DNA of 64,000 nt, from positions 2,542,001 to 2,606,000 of the forward strand of contig CP066225.1 in assembly GCA_016350165.1 (NCBI GenBank), in the 5' to 3' direction. Shown here one piece after another: positions 8,783 to 17,529 of the stretch; position 1 is the first letter of the stretch, and each line of letters begins with the position of its first letter. A program made the translations under genes and the position numbers. The notes under the pieces are model-generated. The model was not told the origin of the DNA, ran no database searches, and was given only the letters and a program-made list of their open reading frames with translations. The stretch is from Planctomycetota bacterium (GTDB lineage Bacteria > Planctomycetota > Phycisphaerae > Phycisphaerales > Phycisphaeraceae).

Positions 8783-10159
8783 TTAATCATTACGCTTAAT
8801 GACTTGGCGATTATCATGTGCGGATTCACTGATTCTATTCGACTCATCGATTTCTCTTTGCTCATTCTCTAGTTGTGTTAATAAGGATCTTGCATCGCGT
8901 GCTTGCATTGAACTGCCATAATATTTGATGAGTGATTTAAGTTCGACAATAGCTGCATTACGATTGCCTTTTGCCAAATAACGTTTTGCATTTTTATATA
9001 AACGCTGTTTGTCTTCATCTGATAATAATTTGCCGACGATTGGGCCATATGATTTACTTTTGCGAATTGCTTCAATGCGTTTTAAAGCTGTTTGTCCTTC
9101 TGGTTGTAGTCGCGCATATTCCACGATCCATGAGTAAATGTTATAGGCTTTGATTACATCTGATTTTTCGTACTCTTTTGCCTCTGCTAACTTCTTTTCC
9201 AATAATCTATGATTTGTATTTCGGTTACTCCGCACACGGATATTTTTTAGATCTCGCATGGATGCTTTGTTGGGTTCTTCACGACCGACAAGCTTGCCGA
9301 TATTGGACAAACGCTGCATGAAAATATGATCTTCAAGAAAATGCTTGGCAACATCTGGCTGAGATAAAATGTACCGATGCACTTTCTCTCCAAGATCCAG
9401 CATACGATCAGAAAGATCTTTGTCGTAGATTGCTTGCAGCGGAATTTTCTTGATTGTTTTTTCCAGTAATTCCAAGTCATGCATTTGAGCTGCACGCTTT
9501 GCAATAACGATATTTCTTTGAACTTCTCTGAGCTCATCAGGATTCAGACGATAATCTTTGATTTGCCGCTTCATCGCCATTTCACCGACAAGATCAAGTT
9601 CGCCAGACGTTAGTTTTTCATTGATGCTCGGATCATCTTGAAGAAGATTCTCCAAGACATGATCAATATTTATTGGATGACCTACCCAAAGCAGAACACC
9701 GCTTTTTGAGATGATGCAGATCCTTGGAAAGTCAATAATATTCATACGGTCAGCAAGTACGCGAGCTGATTTTTTACGTGAAAAATAGACAGGCCAATCA
9801 ACTTTTTCTTTAGCGATGACATTGCGGACTTTATATAAAGATTGATCCAATGAAATGCTGATGAGCTTGATGTTGTTTTCTTTAAAATCAGGCCAAACTG
9901 TTTTCAAATAACGAATGCTTTCCGTACTACCTCTGTTCCAACTTGCCCAAAAGTGCATGACCACGTATTTACCACGCATGATTTCTGGCGTAAATAAATC
10001 ACCTGTCATGCATTGGAGTCGATACGTTGGTTTATTGCCAACTTTCCATTTCAACTTATTAGGCGTTTTAGCAGACGCAATGCCACAGATAACTGAAAAT
10101 GCGAGTATAAACAGCATGCATCTCATGAAAATCAGTTTATGTGTGATGTTTTGCCTCAT
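8783..10159 (-). CDS. Exported thioredoxin-fold protein lacking CXXC, with helical-repeat tail
   Basis: A 458-residue protein with an N-terminal signal peptide ending near GIASA (residue 30). Residues about 40-175 follow the TlpA/redoxin pattern (GKYVVMHFWASW, KLISISLDQ, FPRICIISKSGVLLWVGHP), but the active-site CGPC position reads NRGS, so both catalytic cysteines are gone. The C-terminal 270 residues are charged and helical, resembling tetratricopeptide-type repeats (GNRNAAIVELKSLIKYYGSS). It is therefore unlikely to be a thiol oxidoreductase; a binding or scaffold role outside the membrane is plausible. The gene upstream (10314-11558) is a paralogue with the same layout. GGAG seven bases upstream supports the start. 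Confidence 0.8.
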   Translation of the reverse strand: MRQNITHKLIFMRCMLFILAFSVICGIASAKTPNKLKWKVGNKPTYRLQCMTGDLFTPEIMRGKYVVMHFWASWNRGSTESIRYLKTVWPDFKENNIKLISISLDQSLYKVRNVIAKEKVDWPVYFSRKKSARVLADRMNIIDFPRICIISKSGVLLWVGHPINIDHVLENLLQDDPSINEKLTSGELDLVGEMAMKRQIKDYRLNPDELREVQRNIVIAKRAAQMHDLELLEKTIKKIPLQAIYDKDLSDRMLDLGEKVHRYILSQPDVAKHFLEDHIFMQRLSNIGKLVGREEPNKASMRDLKNIRVRSNRNTNHRLLEKKLAEAKEYEKSDVIKAYNIYSWIVEYARLQPEGQTALKRIEAIRKSKSYGPIVGKLLSDEDKQRLYKNAKRYLAKGNRNAAIVELKSLIKYYGSSMQARDARSLLTQLENEQREIDESNRISESAHDNRQVIKRND

Positions 10160-10313
10160 TGATCTACTCCAGAAAAGGTGCGCGTACCTACGTCACTCAA
10201 CCCCCTCTATATATAAAGACGTACTGAGACGCACTTTCTTTCACCATGTTATTCAAGGTCATTGCGAAAGAAAAATGAGCAGGATGCGTGAGCTATAAAT
10301 GCATGTGGAATAG

Positions 10314-11558
10314 TTAATTGTGATTTTCTTTAAGTTTCAGAGTCGCTATTTCTTTAGCTTCCACAGCTTCAGGGCATTCAATCAGAATGATGCGGTAATT
10401 ATTCATTGCAGCTTTTATTTCACCAGCAGTCTCCATACTCTTAGCTGCTCGCAATAAAAGATCCGCACGTTTTTCATGTAAATAAATCGTGTATTGTTCG
10501 GCAAAATGATCACGTGATTTCAATTCTATAATCCGTCTTGCAGCCTCTTTGCCGATTGGGCTTTCAGGCGATTGATTAACAATCCATTCATACTGTTCAC
10601 AAGCAGCAAAAATTTTCTGAGCTTCTTCATATTTCTCTGCTGCCTCAAGCTTTGAACGCAAGACATTCGCGTTGATTGATTCAGTTACCTTCTTTTTCTT
10701 TTTTTGAACAGTATTCTTGCTTGCTTCGATTTCATATGCTTGTTGTGTGCTTTTTCCTAAATTGACGATCTTTTGAACTAACTTGCGATTAGACATTGCA
10801 ATATCACGCGCTTTTGCATCAATAAGGATATGAGTTTTATATTCTCCAAGCGTGTTTTTTAAGCCAATAAATATTGAATCATCCAATGCTGCAGCGGGAG
10901 TTAGATTAGCAAGTGTTTCTAAATACTCTTGATACTTCTTTTCATTTAATAATGCGCGTGCGATGGTCAATTGATCTTTTGCTAATTGCTTTAACTTTTC
11001 ATCGAGCATTAGCTGGGAATTTTCACGAATCATCCGTCTTTTATGCTTGCGGAAGATTTTTTGAAGTATGGGGTTCAATTCTTTTTGAGAGCCAGACCAA
11101 ACCAACACTCCATCCGGATCAATGATATAAAATGCTGGCAGTTTATCGACATTGAAATCTTTTGCTGCTTTGGATTTTTTACCACGTCCATCATAAATCT
11201 GAAGCCATCGAATATTTTCAGCTTTTAAATAACGCTGCAGTTCATTACGCTTGTTATCCAGATTGACGCCGACTAAAACCACATTGTTTTTTTTAGCTTG
11301 CCCGTTGATTTCTTTCATTTGAGTCATGGTTTGTTTGCATAACTCACTATTGTGCGACCAGAATTCTAGTACCAGTATTTTGCCTCGGTATTTTTCATGC
11401 GTCAAATTCTTGCCAGAGAGTAATTTGTAAGAATACTCAGGCACGTCGCCAAGCTTGAATTGCGCATAAATTGGTGTGCATATACCGGATAGCATTGCAA
11501 TCATCAGAACAATGCGTGATATAAAACTGATCTTAATATTGTTTATCTGCATGGCCAT
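10314..11558 (-). CDS. Exported thioredoxin-fold protein with degenerate active site (paralogue)
   Basis: A 414-residue protein with a signal peptide ending near CTPIYA. The redoxin domain (KILVLEFWSHNSELCKQ, VVLVGVNLD, LPAFYIIDPDGVLVWSG) keeps only the second cysteine: the CGPC position reads SELC. The C-terminal half is lysine- and glutamate-rich and predicted helical, ending in repeat-like AGEIKAAMNNYRIILIECPEA. It lies 154 bp upstream of its paralogue on the same strand, so co-transcription is likely. The start at 11558 has GGGAG eight bases upstream and directly precedes the signal peptide. An earlier in-frame ATG at 11624 also has AGGAG but only three bases away, and would put about 20 residues before the signal. 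Confidence 0.78.
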   Translation of the reverse strand: MAMQINNIKISFISRIVLMIAMLSGICTPIYAQFKLGDVPEYSYKLLSGKNLTHEKYRGKILVLEFWSHNSELCKQTMTQMKEINGQAKKNNVVLVGVNLDNKRNELQRYLKAENIRWLQIYDGRGKKSKAAKDFNVDKLPAFYIIDPDGVLVWSGSQKELNPILQKIFRKHKRRMIRENSQLMLDEKLKQLAKDQLTIARALLNEKKYQEYLETLANLTPAAALDDSIFIGLKNTLGEYKTHILIDAKARDIAMSNRKLVQKIVNLGKSTQQAYEIEASKNTVQKKKKKVTESINANVLRSKLEAAEKYEEAQKIFAACEQYEWIVNQSPESPIGKEAARRIIELKSRDHFAEQYTIYLHEKRADLLLRAAKSMETAGEIKAAMNNYRIILIECPEAVEAKEIATLKLKENHN

Positions 11559-11652
11559 CGATTTTGCTCCCGTTGTAACGAACTGATGATTACCAGCTAT
11601 ATCCCAGAAATATAATTTTGCCATTTTCTCCTGTAGTTCAATTCTACAATAC

Positions 11653-12123
11653 TTACTTGTTTGCTTTCATCAGACGATTCACTGCATCACGCATTGCCGC
11701 TGCAGTGACCACTTCTTCGACCACAACCTCATTGGCACCGGCCTCACCAGCCATCAGACCACGACTCAAAAAATTTGTGCGAGCGACGATAAGCAAATCG
11801 TCCCGCATATTTCTTGCTAATCGACAAGCTTCAATGGCCGCAGCTTCATCAGGTATCGCAATTACCAACACATCGGCTTTCATGATTCCTGCAGTGCGCA
11901 ATACACTCTCTTCAAGTATGTTGCCATACTTTGCATCTTTATTACGTTCCAGTCGTTGCAAAACTGTATCCGCATTTGTATCCACGACCGTTACCACATA
12001 GCCACTCTCTTCGAGATGTTCCCCTGCAATGCGGCCTGCTGGTCCATATCCTGCGACAATCGCATAACGTTCACCATCACCGTTATGATCCTTAAAATTC
12101 TGGTCTGCTTCCATATCCATCAT
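11653..12123 (-). CDS. Stand-alone TrkA-N (RCK_N) nucleotide-binding protein
   Basis: A 156-residue cytoplasmic protein that is essentially one Rossmann fold: YAIVAGYGPAGRIAGEHL is the GxGxxG motif near residue 20, and VVTVVDTN ends the second strand with the acidic ribose-binding residue. KYGNILEESVLRTAGI and ADVLVIAIPDE are typical of RCK_N domains of potassium channels and KefB/TrkA systems. No ion channel or RCK_C domain is attached or adjacent, so it may regulate a channel encoded elsewhere. GGAG lies 11 bases before the start. Confidence 0.82.
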   Translation of the reverse strand: MMDMEADQNFKDHNGDGERYAIVAGYGPAGRIAGEHLEESGYVVTVVDTNADTVLQRLERNKDAKYGNILEESVLRTAGIMKADVLVIAIPDEAAAIEACRLARNMRDDLLIVARTNFLSRGLMAGEAGANEVVVEEVVTAAAMRDAVNRLMKANK

Positions 12124-12305
12124 CGATCAAAAATCTCCTTATCCGACCATCATTTTCGCCTTCCCTACGCACATGTCTACAAAAATCTCAAACAGCCCAT
12201 ACATCTCCCATTTACGCCCATAATTACCCCATCTCGAAGCTATCATTTAATTGCTGTGATACAATCAATCACCCAATGCATGCATATTTTCATGAAAGGC
12301 TCATC

Positions 12306-13184
12306 ATGAATCCCACTAATGTGCCACTTTTCCAAGTCGATGCTTTTTCAGACAAGCCCTTTGCTGGCAATCCTGCTGGTGTGTGCCTACTTCCAGCAAT
12401 ACGATTTACCGCACCCTGCGATGCTCGGCCACCAATCTCCGATACTTGGATGCAACACATTGCTTCCGAAATGAACCTAGCCGAGACAGCGTTTCTACAA
12501 GCATTGCCAGATGATCCGGATCATGATTATCTGCTCCGTTGGTTCACACCTGCAGCCGAGGTTGAACTTTGTGGCCACGCAACGCTCGCCTCCGCTCATA
12601 TCCTTTATGAGCATCAACATCAAACGCGCAACCTACCTATTCGCTTCAAAACCATCTACTCAGGCACACTCACCTGTTCATATACATCCAACGGCGCGAT
12701 CACCATGGACTTTCCCGCTGACACCCCTAAATTCATTTCACTCGATCAGATTTCACCCGATGTGATCAAACACTTGAACATTTCTGCTTCCGATATCACT
12801 GCCGCATTTGCTAACCCATGGGACATCATTCTCGAACTCAAATCCGAATCACTAGTTTGTAACCTTAATCCAAATTTTCAAGCACTCATCCCCTTCTCCG
12901 AACGTGGTATCGCTGTGACCGCACAAGCTAGCGACAACTCACCCTATGATTTTGTTTCACGTTTCTTTGCTCCCAAGTTGCGCATCAATGAAGATCCAGT
13001 GACAGGATCATTACATTGTGTCCTCACACCATATTGGGCAGCCAAACTCAATAAAACCAATCTCACCGCTTACCAAGCCTCTCCACGTGGTGGCACACTT
13101 GATCTACTTCTTCAATCACCACGCGTTTCAATCCTCGGCCACGCATGCACCATTTTTAAAGCAACACTACATCCACATGAATAA
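12306..13184 (+). CDS. PhzF-family isomerase/epimerase
   Basis: A 292-residue protein of the diaminopimelate-epimerase-fold PhzF family. VDAFSDKPFAGNPAGVCLL opens the N-terminal half. EMNLAETAFL contains the glutamate that corresponds to the catalytic acid of PhzF. LCGHATLASAHIL and, in the second half, DPVTGSLHCVLTPYWAAKL and SPRGGTLDLLL are family signatures. Substrates of most PhzF-like proteins are unknown; no phenazine pathway is present here. The start is set at 12306, with AAAGG upstream, because residues before it are not conserved in the family. Confidence 0.9.
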   Translation: MNPTNVPLFQVDAFSDKPFAGNPAGVCLLPAIRFTAPCDARPPISDTWMQHIASEMNLAETAFLQALPDDPDHDYLLRWFTPAAEVELCGHATLASAHILYEHQHQTRNLPIRFKTIYSGTLTCSYTSNGAITMDFPADTPKFISLDQISPDVIKHLNISASDITAAFANPWDIILELKSESLVCNLNPNFQALIPFSERGIAVTAQASDNSPYDFVSRFFAPKLRINEDPVTGSLHCVLTPYWAAKLNKTNLTAYQASPRGGTLDLLLQSPRVSILGHACTIFKATLHPHE

Positions 13185-13246
13185 AACCATATTTAAAATC
13201 CAGATGCACAAGATCGTGAATAATATATTTTTAAAAGCAGTCTAAC

Positions 13247-13261
13247 CTAATCATCTATTAG
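13247..13261 (+). repeat. 15-bp palindrome downstream of the PhzF gene
   Basis: CTAATC-ATC-TATTAG, in the convergent gap between the PhzF gene and the cysteine-rich gene. Confidence 0.5.
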
Positions 13262-13277
13262 CTCTATTTAGGTACAT

Positions 13278-13314
13278 AAAAAAAGCGCTTTGCTAACCTA
13301 AGCCAACAAAGCGC
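13278..13314 (-). terminator. Intrinsic terminator, minus strand
   Basis: GCGCTTTG and CAAAGCGC form a perfect 8-bp stem, followed on the minus strand by a run of seven T. It lies 147 bp past the stop of the cysteine-rich exported protein. A further hairpin (CCTAC...AATGAG-TACT-CTCATT...GTAGG) lies at about 13343-13374. Confidence 0.7.
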
Positions 13315-13460
13315 CTTCCGGGGGCAAAATACTGTTATTCTCCTACCTCAATGAGTACTCTCATTTTCAGTAGGTCTATTTTCCTATAAAACGCATCTTT
13401 ATGCAATCAGAAGTTACCTGCTTTTTACTCAGTATTTTTCTTAGATTCTGATGCGTTCTC

Positions 13461-14465
13461 TTACTTACTAACTTTTGTTACTAGCAAACTATTCCCAGGC
13501 AGTCTAATTCCTTCGACTTTTATTTTTTTACCGTGCGTTCCCTTCTGACCTTTAATCAGATCATAAGACTTCGCCGTCGGAATATAGTTGAATATGCGGC
13601 CCTTTTCGTCTTGCATGTGATGTAAGTGACCCAACTTGCAGCTATGTGGTAACTCACCAACATCCAACTGGCACTGACAACCATTTACACCTTCGAGTAC
13701 AACCTTTTGACCTTTAGCACTGCTAAACTGTTTCGCATTCAGTTTAACCTTAGATGCTTCTTTTTTATCCAGAACCTTTACACCATCAAGGTAAACCAGA
13801 CCACCATGATTGTAAGCCTTACCCTTCGCATGAACCTTCTGGCCATTTTCAATACTTGAGAGTGCTTCACGATTCGCAGGCGTTTCGATGAAATGATAAA
13901 CACCCTTATTTGTGACAAGCACCAAGTCTGTCAAGCTATCTAACTTGCCGTTAGATTTCTTTTCTTTCTTCGCAGCATCAAAGAAACCGGTTAATTTTCT
14001 GACTTCACCAACCTGATCAAACCCGCTCACCTTTGGCATACATTTTGTACATGTCGCGCCGCTGCAACTCTTACCGCATTCACTCTTTTCTTTCTTCTCC
14101 GCTTTCAGTGCCGCTTCTAACGGGCAACTATCACCACCGCAATCTTCATCTTTTGCTTTCGCAGCTTTTTTCGCTTCACATTTTTCACATGTACAGTCAG
14201 CTTTGCATTCGCCCTTTTCTTTCTTTACATGTTCTGCATGATCGTGATCTTTGTGCTCATCAGCCTTCGCTTCGCAGCTGCCACAATCACCTTTATCTTC
14301 ACACGCTTTACCTGATTCGCAACTAGCTGCCGACTCATGTTGCTCTTGATCACCCGGACAGCTTCCGCAGTGCGCCATCACCTCACCCGCACCAAACAAC
14401 ATCGCTAACGCAATCAGCATACAGCCGAATACCGACCCAACGCTCAGCCTCGTAACACACAACAT
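13461..14465 (-). CDS. Cysteine-rich exported protein, probable metal binding
   Basis: A 334-residue protein with a signal peptide ending near GEVMA. Residues about 30-145 hold 16 cysteines with many His, Asp, Glu and Lys (HCGSCPGD, CGSCEAKADEHKDHDHAEH, CKADCTCEKC, CGKSCSGATCTKC), a composition typical of metal-binding segments. The remainder looks globular: KLTGFFDAA, GVYHFIETPANREALSSI, and GVNGCQCQLD followed by SCKLGHLHHMQD, another likely metal site. No family is recognised. The start at 14465 has AGGAG seven bases upstream; the longer open frame lacks a leader. It is transcribed away from the zinc-ribbon cluster. Confidence 0.75.
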   Translation of the reverse strand: MLCVTRLSVGSVFGCMLIALAMLFGAGEVMAHCGSCPGDQEQHESAASCESGKACEDKGDCGSCEAKADEHKDHDHAEHVKKEKGECKADCTCEKCEAKKAAKAKDEDCGGDSCPLEAALKAEKKEKSECGKSCSGATCTKCMPKVSGFDQVGEVRKLTGFFDAAKKEKKSNGKLDSLTDLVLVTNKGVYHFIETPANREALSSIENGQKVHAKGKAYNHGGLVYLDGVKVLDKKEASKVKLNAKQFSSAKGQKVVLEGVNGCQCQLDVGELPHSCKLGHLHHMQDEKGRIFNYIPTAKSYDLIKGQKGTHGKKIKVEGIRLPGNSLLVTKVSK

Positions 14466-14660
14466 AAATATCTCCTGGTTTTTTATTTTCGATCGTTCAC
14501 ACGACCCATGAAATGGACAACACAAACATCAGATTCAATTGACTGAAAATTCAACCCATGACCTCAATCCATTATTTCATTTCCACAAATTTTCTTGATT
14601 TGCTTATTTCTTGCTACCTTCTAACTTCCCATCCCAAAACATCTTATGCATAATATACTC

Positions 14661-15065
14661 ATGCCGGAAGCAAACCCTCCAAACCCCGTCTCTTCACTCA
14701 ATCCTCCCGCTTATTGCCAGAAATGTCACTATCCCATCGCTCATCTTAGGACCTATAACTGTCCCGAATGTGGCCACTTCTTCGATCCCACCGATCCACA
14801 CACTTACCACAAATTTAAAGCAACGACCCATCCACTCACAACCTTCTTCCTTCTCGCGATCGCTTTTTCATTGCCCACCTTCTGCATCCCAATATTCGGG
14901 CTTTTCATCAACCTTTTCATTATTGCGATCACCATCCCCATTTCAATCATTGCTGTAAATGATCCCTATTACAAAAACAACGCGCTCGCAATCGCCACGC
15001 CAATCATTACACTTTTCTTCACCCTCGTACCTTTTCTTTTTATTTACTTTCTCATCTCTATCTAG
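14661..15065 (+). CDS. Small zinc-ribbon membrane protein (cluster 1, copy 1)
   Basis: A 134-residue protein. The N-terminal zinc ribbon is C-x2-C (YCQKCHYPIAHL) paired 17 residues on with NCPECGHFFDPTDPHTY. Hydrophobic segments follow (TFFLLAIAFSLPTFCIPIFGLFI; LFIIAITIPISIIAV; ITLFFTLVPFLFIYFLISI). It is the first of five tandem paralogues. The start is placed at 14661 (MPEANPP) by analogy with copy 2; 14646 is an in-frame alternative. No Shine-Dalgarno sequence is visible. The function is unknown. Confidence 0.72.
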   Translation: MPEANPPNPVSSLNPPAYCQKCHYPIAHLRTYNCPECGHFFDPTDPHTYHKFKATTHPLTTFFLLAIAFSLPTFCIPIFGLFINLFIIAITIPISIIAVNDPYYKNNALAIATPIITLFFTLVPFLFIYFLISI

Positions 15066-15097
15066 CTAGATCATCGTTTATCAGTCACAATACGTTT

Positions 15098-15508
15098 ATG
15101 CCGGATGCAAAACTCGAACCTTTACCACAACTCAAGCTCAAGCCGCTTAAGCCGCCCGCTTTTTGCTTATCCTGCAAATACAACATCGCATACTTGAGCG
15201 AATTCCGTTGTCCTGAATGTGGCCGCTCCTTCGATCCAACCGACTATCGCACATACCTTGATGAAGACCCCGAAGTCTTACGCTACAACACCATTCTTCT
15301 CAACTGTACCGTTATCTCATTTTTCGCATTCCTCTTTCCCATCATCGGTACCCTAATCAACCTCCTCTTGCTCTCCATAACAATCAAAGTTGCAGCCAAA
15401 GCAATATCCGACAAAAACTATAAACACAAATATCTCGCAATCACCGTCCCAACACTCATCGCCATCTTCTCAACTCGCGATATCTTCCTCATCATTTTCT
15501 ATCTATAA
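15098..15508 (+). CDS. Small zinc-ribbon membrane protein (cluster 1, copy 2)
   Basis: A 136-residue protein: LKPPAFCLSCKYNIAYL, then RCPECGRSFDPTDYRTYL, then a membrane segment (ILLNCTVISFFAFLFPIIGTLINLLL) and a final hydrophobic stretch (LAITVPTLIAIFSTRDIFLII). The closest relative in the window is the gene at 23444, which shares the FxxTRD ending and the same nucleotide block around CPECGRSFDPTDY. No ribosome-binding site is evident. Confidence 0.75.
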   Translation: MPDAKLEPLPQLKLKPLKPPAFCLSCKYNIAYLSEFRCPECGRSFDPTDYRTYLDEDPEVLRYNTILLNCTVISFFAFLFPIIGTLINLLLLSITIKVAAKAISDKNYKHKYLAITVPTLIAIFSTRDIFLIIFYL

Positions 15509-15525
15509 CCAAGCATTATTTCATC

Positions 15526-15897
15526 ATGGATAAACCCAAACTCCATCAAAACTCACTCAAACCACCAGCCTATTGCATGCACTGTGAATACAACATCGCT
15601 TATCTCACAGATCACCGTTGTCCTGAATGTGGCCGCTCTTTCGACCCCAGCGACCCAACCACTTACTTCGGCCCATACCAAGAAAGAACAAAACCTCCCT
15701 ACACAACATTCTTCATCAGTATTTGTATCGTCTCAACCATTTGCGTTTTCTTCCCCATCCTCAACATTCTTTGGTTCCTCATCACCTGCATCGTTACCTA
15801 CATCATTTGGAAAGACAAAGACGAACCTTACCGCGTCACAGCTTGCTTCACTCTTTTCTACGTCATCGTGATGAACATGCTCAGCTTTCTCGCATAA
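15526..15897 (+). CDS. Small zinc-ribbon membrane protein (cluster 1, copy 3)
   Basis: A 123-residue protein: LKPPAYCMHCEYNIAYL, RCPECGRSFDPSDPTTYF, then FFISICIVSTICVFFPILNILWFLITCIV as a membrane pair and a hydrophobic C-terminus. It begins 17 bp after copy 2 ends, so the cluster is probably co-transcribed. Copies 3 and 4 share the ICxFFPILNILWFL-type helix and are the most alike pair. Confidence 0.75.
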   Translation: MDKPKLHQNSLKPPAYCMHCEYNIAYLTDHRCPECGRSFDPSDPTTYFGPYQERTKPPYTTFFISICIVSTICVFFPILNILWFLITCIVTYIIWKDKDEPYRVTACFTLFYVIVMNMLSFLA

Positions 15898-15917
15898 ACT
15901 AAATCAACCACCTTATC

Positions 15918-16298
15918 ATGACCGAACCATCAAAAACACAATCCAACCAACTATCATCAAACGCAAGATGCATAGACTGTGAATACAACCTGGCCTTCTT
16001 AACAGAAAATCGTTGTCCTGAATGTGGCCGCCCCTTCGATCCAGACAATAGAATCACCTATATTCATTATTATCCTCATGAAAACAAGCTACCAACCCCA
16101 CTCTTCATTTTCTTCGTTCTCATTTCAACCATCTGCATCATCTTCCCCCTCATCAATATCCTCTGGTTCCTCGCCATCACCACTGTCACAATCAGCTATT
16201 TTCACGATAAAAAATACAAAAACGCATTCGCATCCTTATTCGTAACGCTATATATTCTCTTCCTGGTCATAATGCAGATTTACTTTTACCTTCAATGA
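15918..16298 (+). CDS. Small zinc-ribbon membrane protein (cluster 1, copy 4)
   Basis: A 126-residue protein: ARCIDCEYNLAFL, RCPECGRPFDPDNRITY, then LFIFFVLISTICIIFPLINILWFLAI and a C-terminal hydrophobic segment (LYILFLVIMQIYFYL). The DNA around the second CxxC is nearly identical to copies 2 and 3, indicating recent tandem duplication. Confidence 0.75.
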   Translation: MTEPSKTQSNQLSSNARCIDCEYNLAFLTENRCPECGRPFDPDNRITYIHYYPHENKLPTPLFIFFVLISTICIIFPLINILWFLAITTVTISYFHDKKYKNAFASLFVTLYILFLVIMQIYFYLQ

Positions 16299-16305
16299 TT
16301 TCGGC

Positions 16306-16701
16306 ATGAGCAAGCAAAAAATCAAATCACTTAAACCGCCCGCTTTCTGTTGGGATTGCCAATACAACATCGCATACCTCACAGATAATCGCTGCCCAGA
16401 ATGTGGCAGAGTTTTCGACCCCAATCGAAAAACATCATATTTAACTAATTTAATCAACCCCAAACACCCCTCCTTTAATATCCTCTTCATCGTATTCTGT
16501 ACCATCGCTACTTTGGTCGTAATGGTCCCCTACCTCAACGTTCTCAATATAGTCTTGTTGTTCGCAACCATCATCGCTACTGTCGCTGCATTTATGGATG
16601 ACGACCACTCATACAGAACAACTTCAATCTTCGCGCTCATCTATAACTTGATGCTCACAATTCTAGCGTTATTTATTCTCTATAAATTGTCTAGTCTTTA
16701 A
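16306..16701 (+). CDS. Small zinc-ribbon membrane protein (cluster 1, copy 5)
   Basis: A 131-residue protein: LKPPAFCWDCQYNIAYL, RCPECGRVFDPNRKTSYL, then FNILFIVFCTIATLVVMVPYLNVLNIVLLFATIIATVAAF and a hydrophobic C-terminus. It starts 7 bp after copy 4. Its last four bases overlap the end of the convergent marC gene. Confidence 0.75.
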   Translation: MSKQKIKSLKPPAFCWDCQYNIAYLTDNRCPECGRVFDPNRKTSYLTNLINPKHPSFNILFIVFCTIATLVVMVPYLNVLNIVLLFATIIATVAAFMDDDHSYRTTSIFALIYNLMLTILALFILYKLSSL

Positions 16702-17339
16702 CCACCCAAACCATAAAACTCACGTATCCCAACCAGCATTAACTGAGCAGCAAGCACACAGAAAACCAAACCAGTTAACTTACTGAAAATCGTTAAGCCT
16801 CGCTGTCCAATTACACGTTCGACACCACTCGCAGTTAATAGCAAAACGCCGATCGTAATAATCGCGCCAAGCAAACCACCATAACCAGCAACACGCGCAT
16901 GCGCCGACTGCAACTCTGAACCAATCACCAGCATCGCACCAATCGTTGCAGGCCCAACAATAATCGGGATCGCCAACGGCACCACCCACTCCCCTTCATC
17001 AACCTTTCCCTTCCCTTCTTCTTCAATGCCAACCGTTCCAGCCTGATGACTGCTCTTCACCAGCTCAATCCCTGACAAAAACAGCAATACCCCCGCGCCA
17101 ACACGGAACGCATTGATCGTAATCCCAAACAAACTGAAGATCCATGTTCCAAAGAAAAACAGCACCGTTGCAATCACAACCACCGCACCCGTCACTTTAA
17201 ACGCCATCTTTCTCCGACCACCAACACCCAAATCTTTCGTCATCGCCAAAAAAATCGATATCCCCGCAAACGGCGTCAACAAAAAGAAATACTTCACATA
17301 ATTCGTGACAAACATGCTCAAAAAATCAGTAACACTCAT
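16698..17339 (-). CDS. MarC-family integral membrane protein
   Basis: A 213-residue protein with six predicted membrane helices. Family features include FFLLTPFAGISIFLAMT near the N-terminus (usually NPxG in MarC; here TPFAG), RVGAGVLLFLSGIELV and VVPLAIPIIVGPATIGAMLV. The central loop is acidic. MarC proteins (formerly UPF0056) have no firmly established transport role; the original link to multiple antibiotic resistance was not upheld. AAAGGAG lies eight bases before the start. Confidence 0.88.
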   Translation of the reverse strand: MSVTDFLSMFVTNYVKYFFLLTPFAGISIFLAMTKDLGVGGRRKMAFKVTGAVVVIATVLFFFGTWIFSLFGITINAFRVGAGVLLFLSGIELVKSSHQAGTVGIEEEGKGKVDEGEWVVPLAIPIIVGPATIGAMLVIGSELQSAHARVAGYGGLLGAIITIGVLLLTASGVERVIGQRGLTIFSKLTGLVFCVLAAQLMLVGIREFYGLGG

Positions 17340-17529
17340 CGGTGTAACTCCTTTATCCCGCCATCATCCCCAGCTACTCGTCCCGATAACGCCCACACCC
17401 ATCTTTCGACATCACTAATAACCGATTAAATGACCGCCATCTCCCCCCATATTAATATCATCTTCCCACAACCGCGACCTATGCAATATTATCGCCATCA
17501 ATACGTTCTTCTCTTCAAGGAGAACAAAC

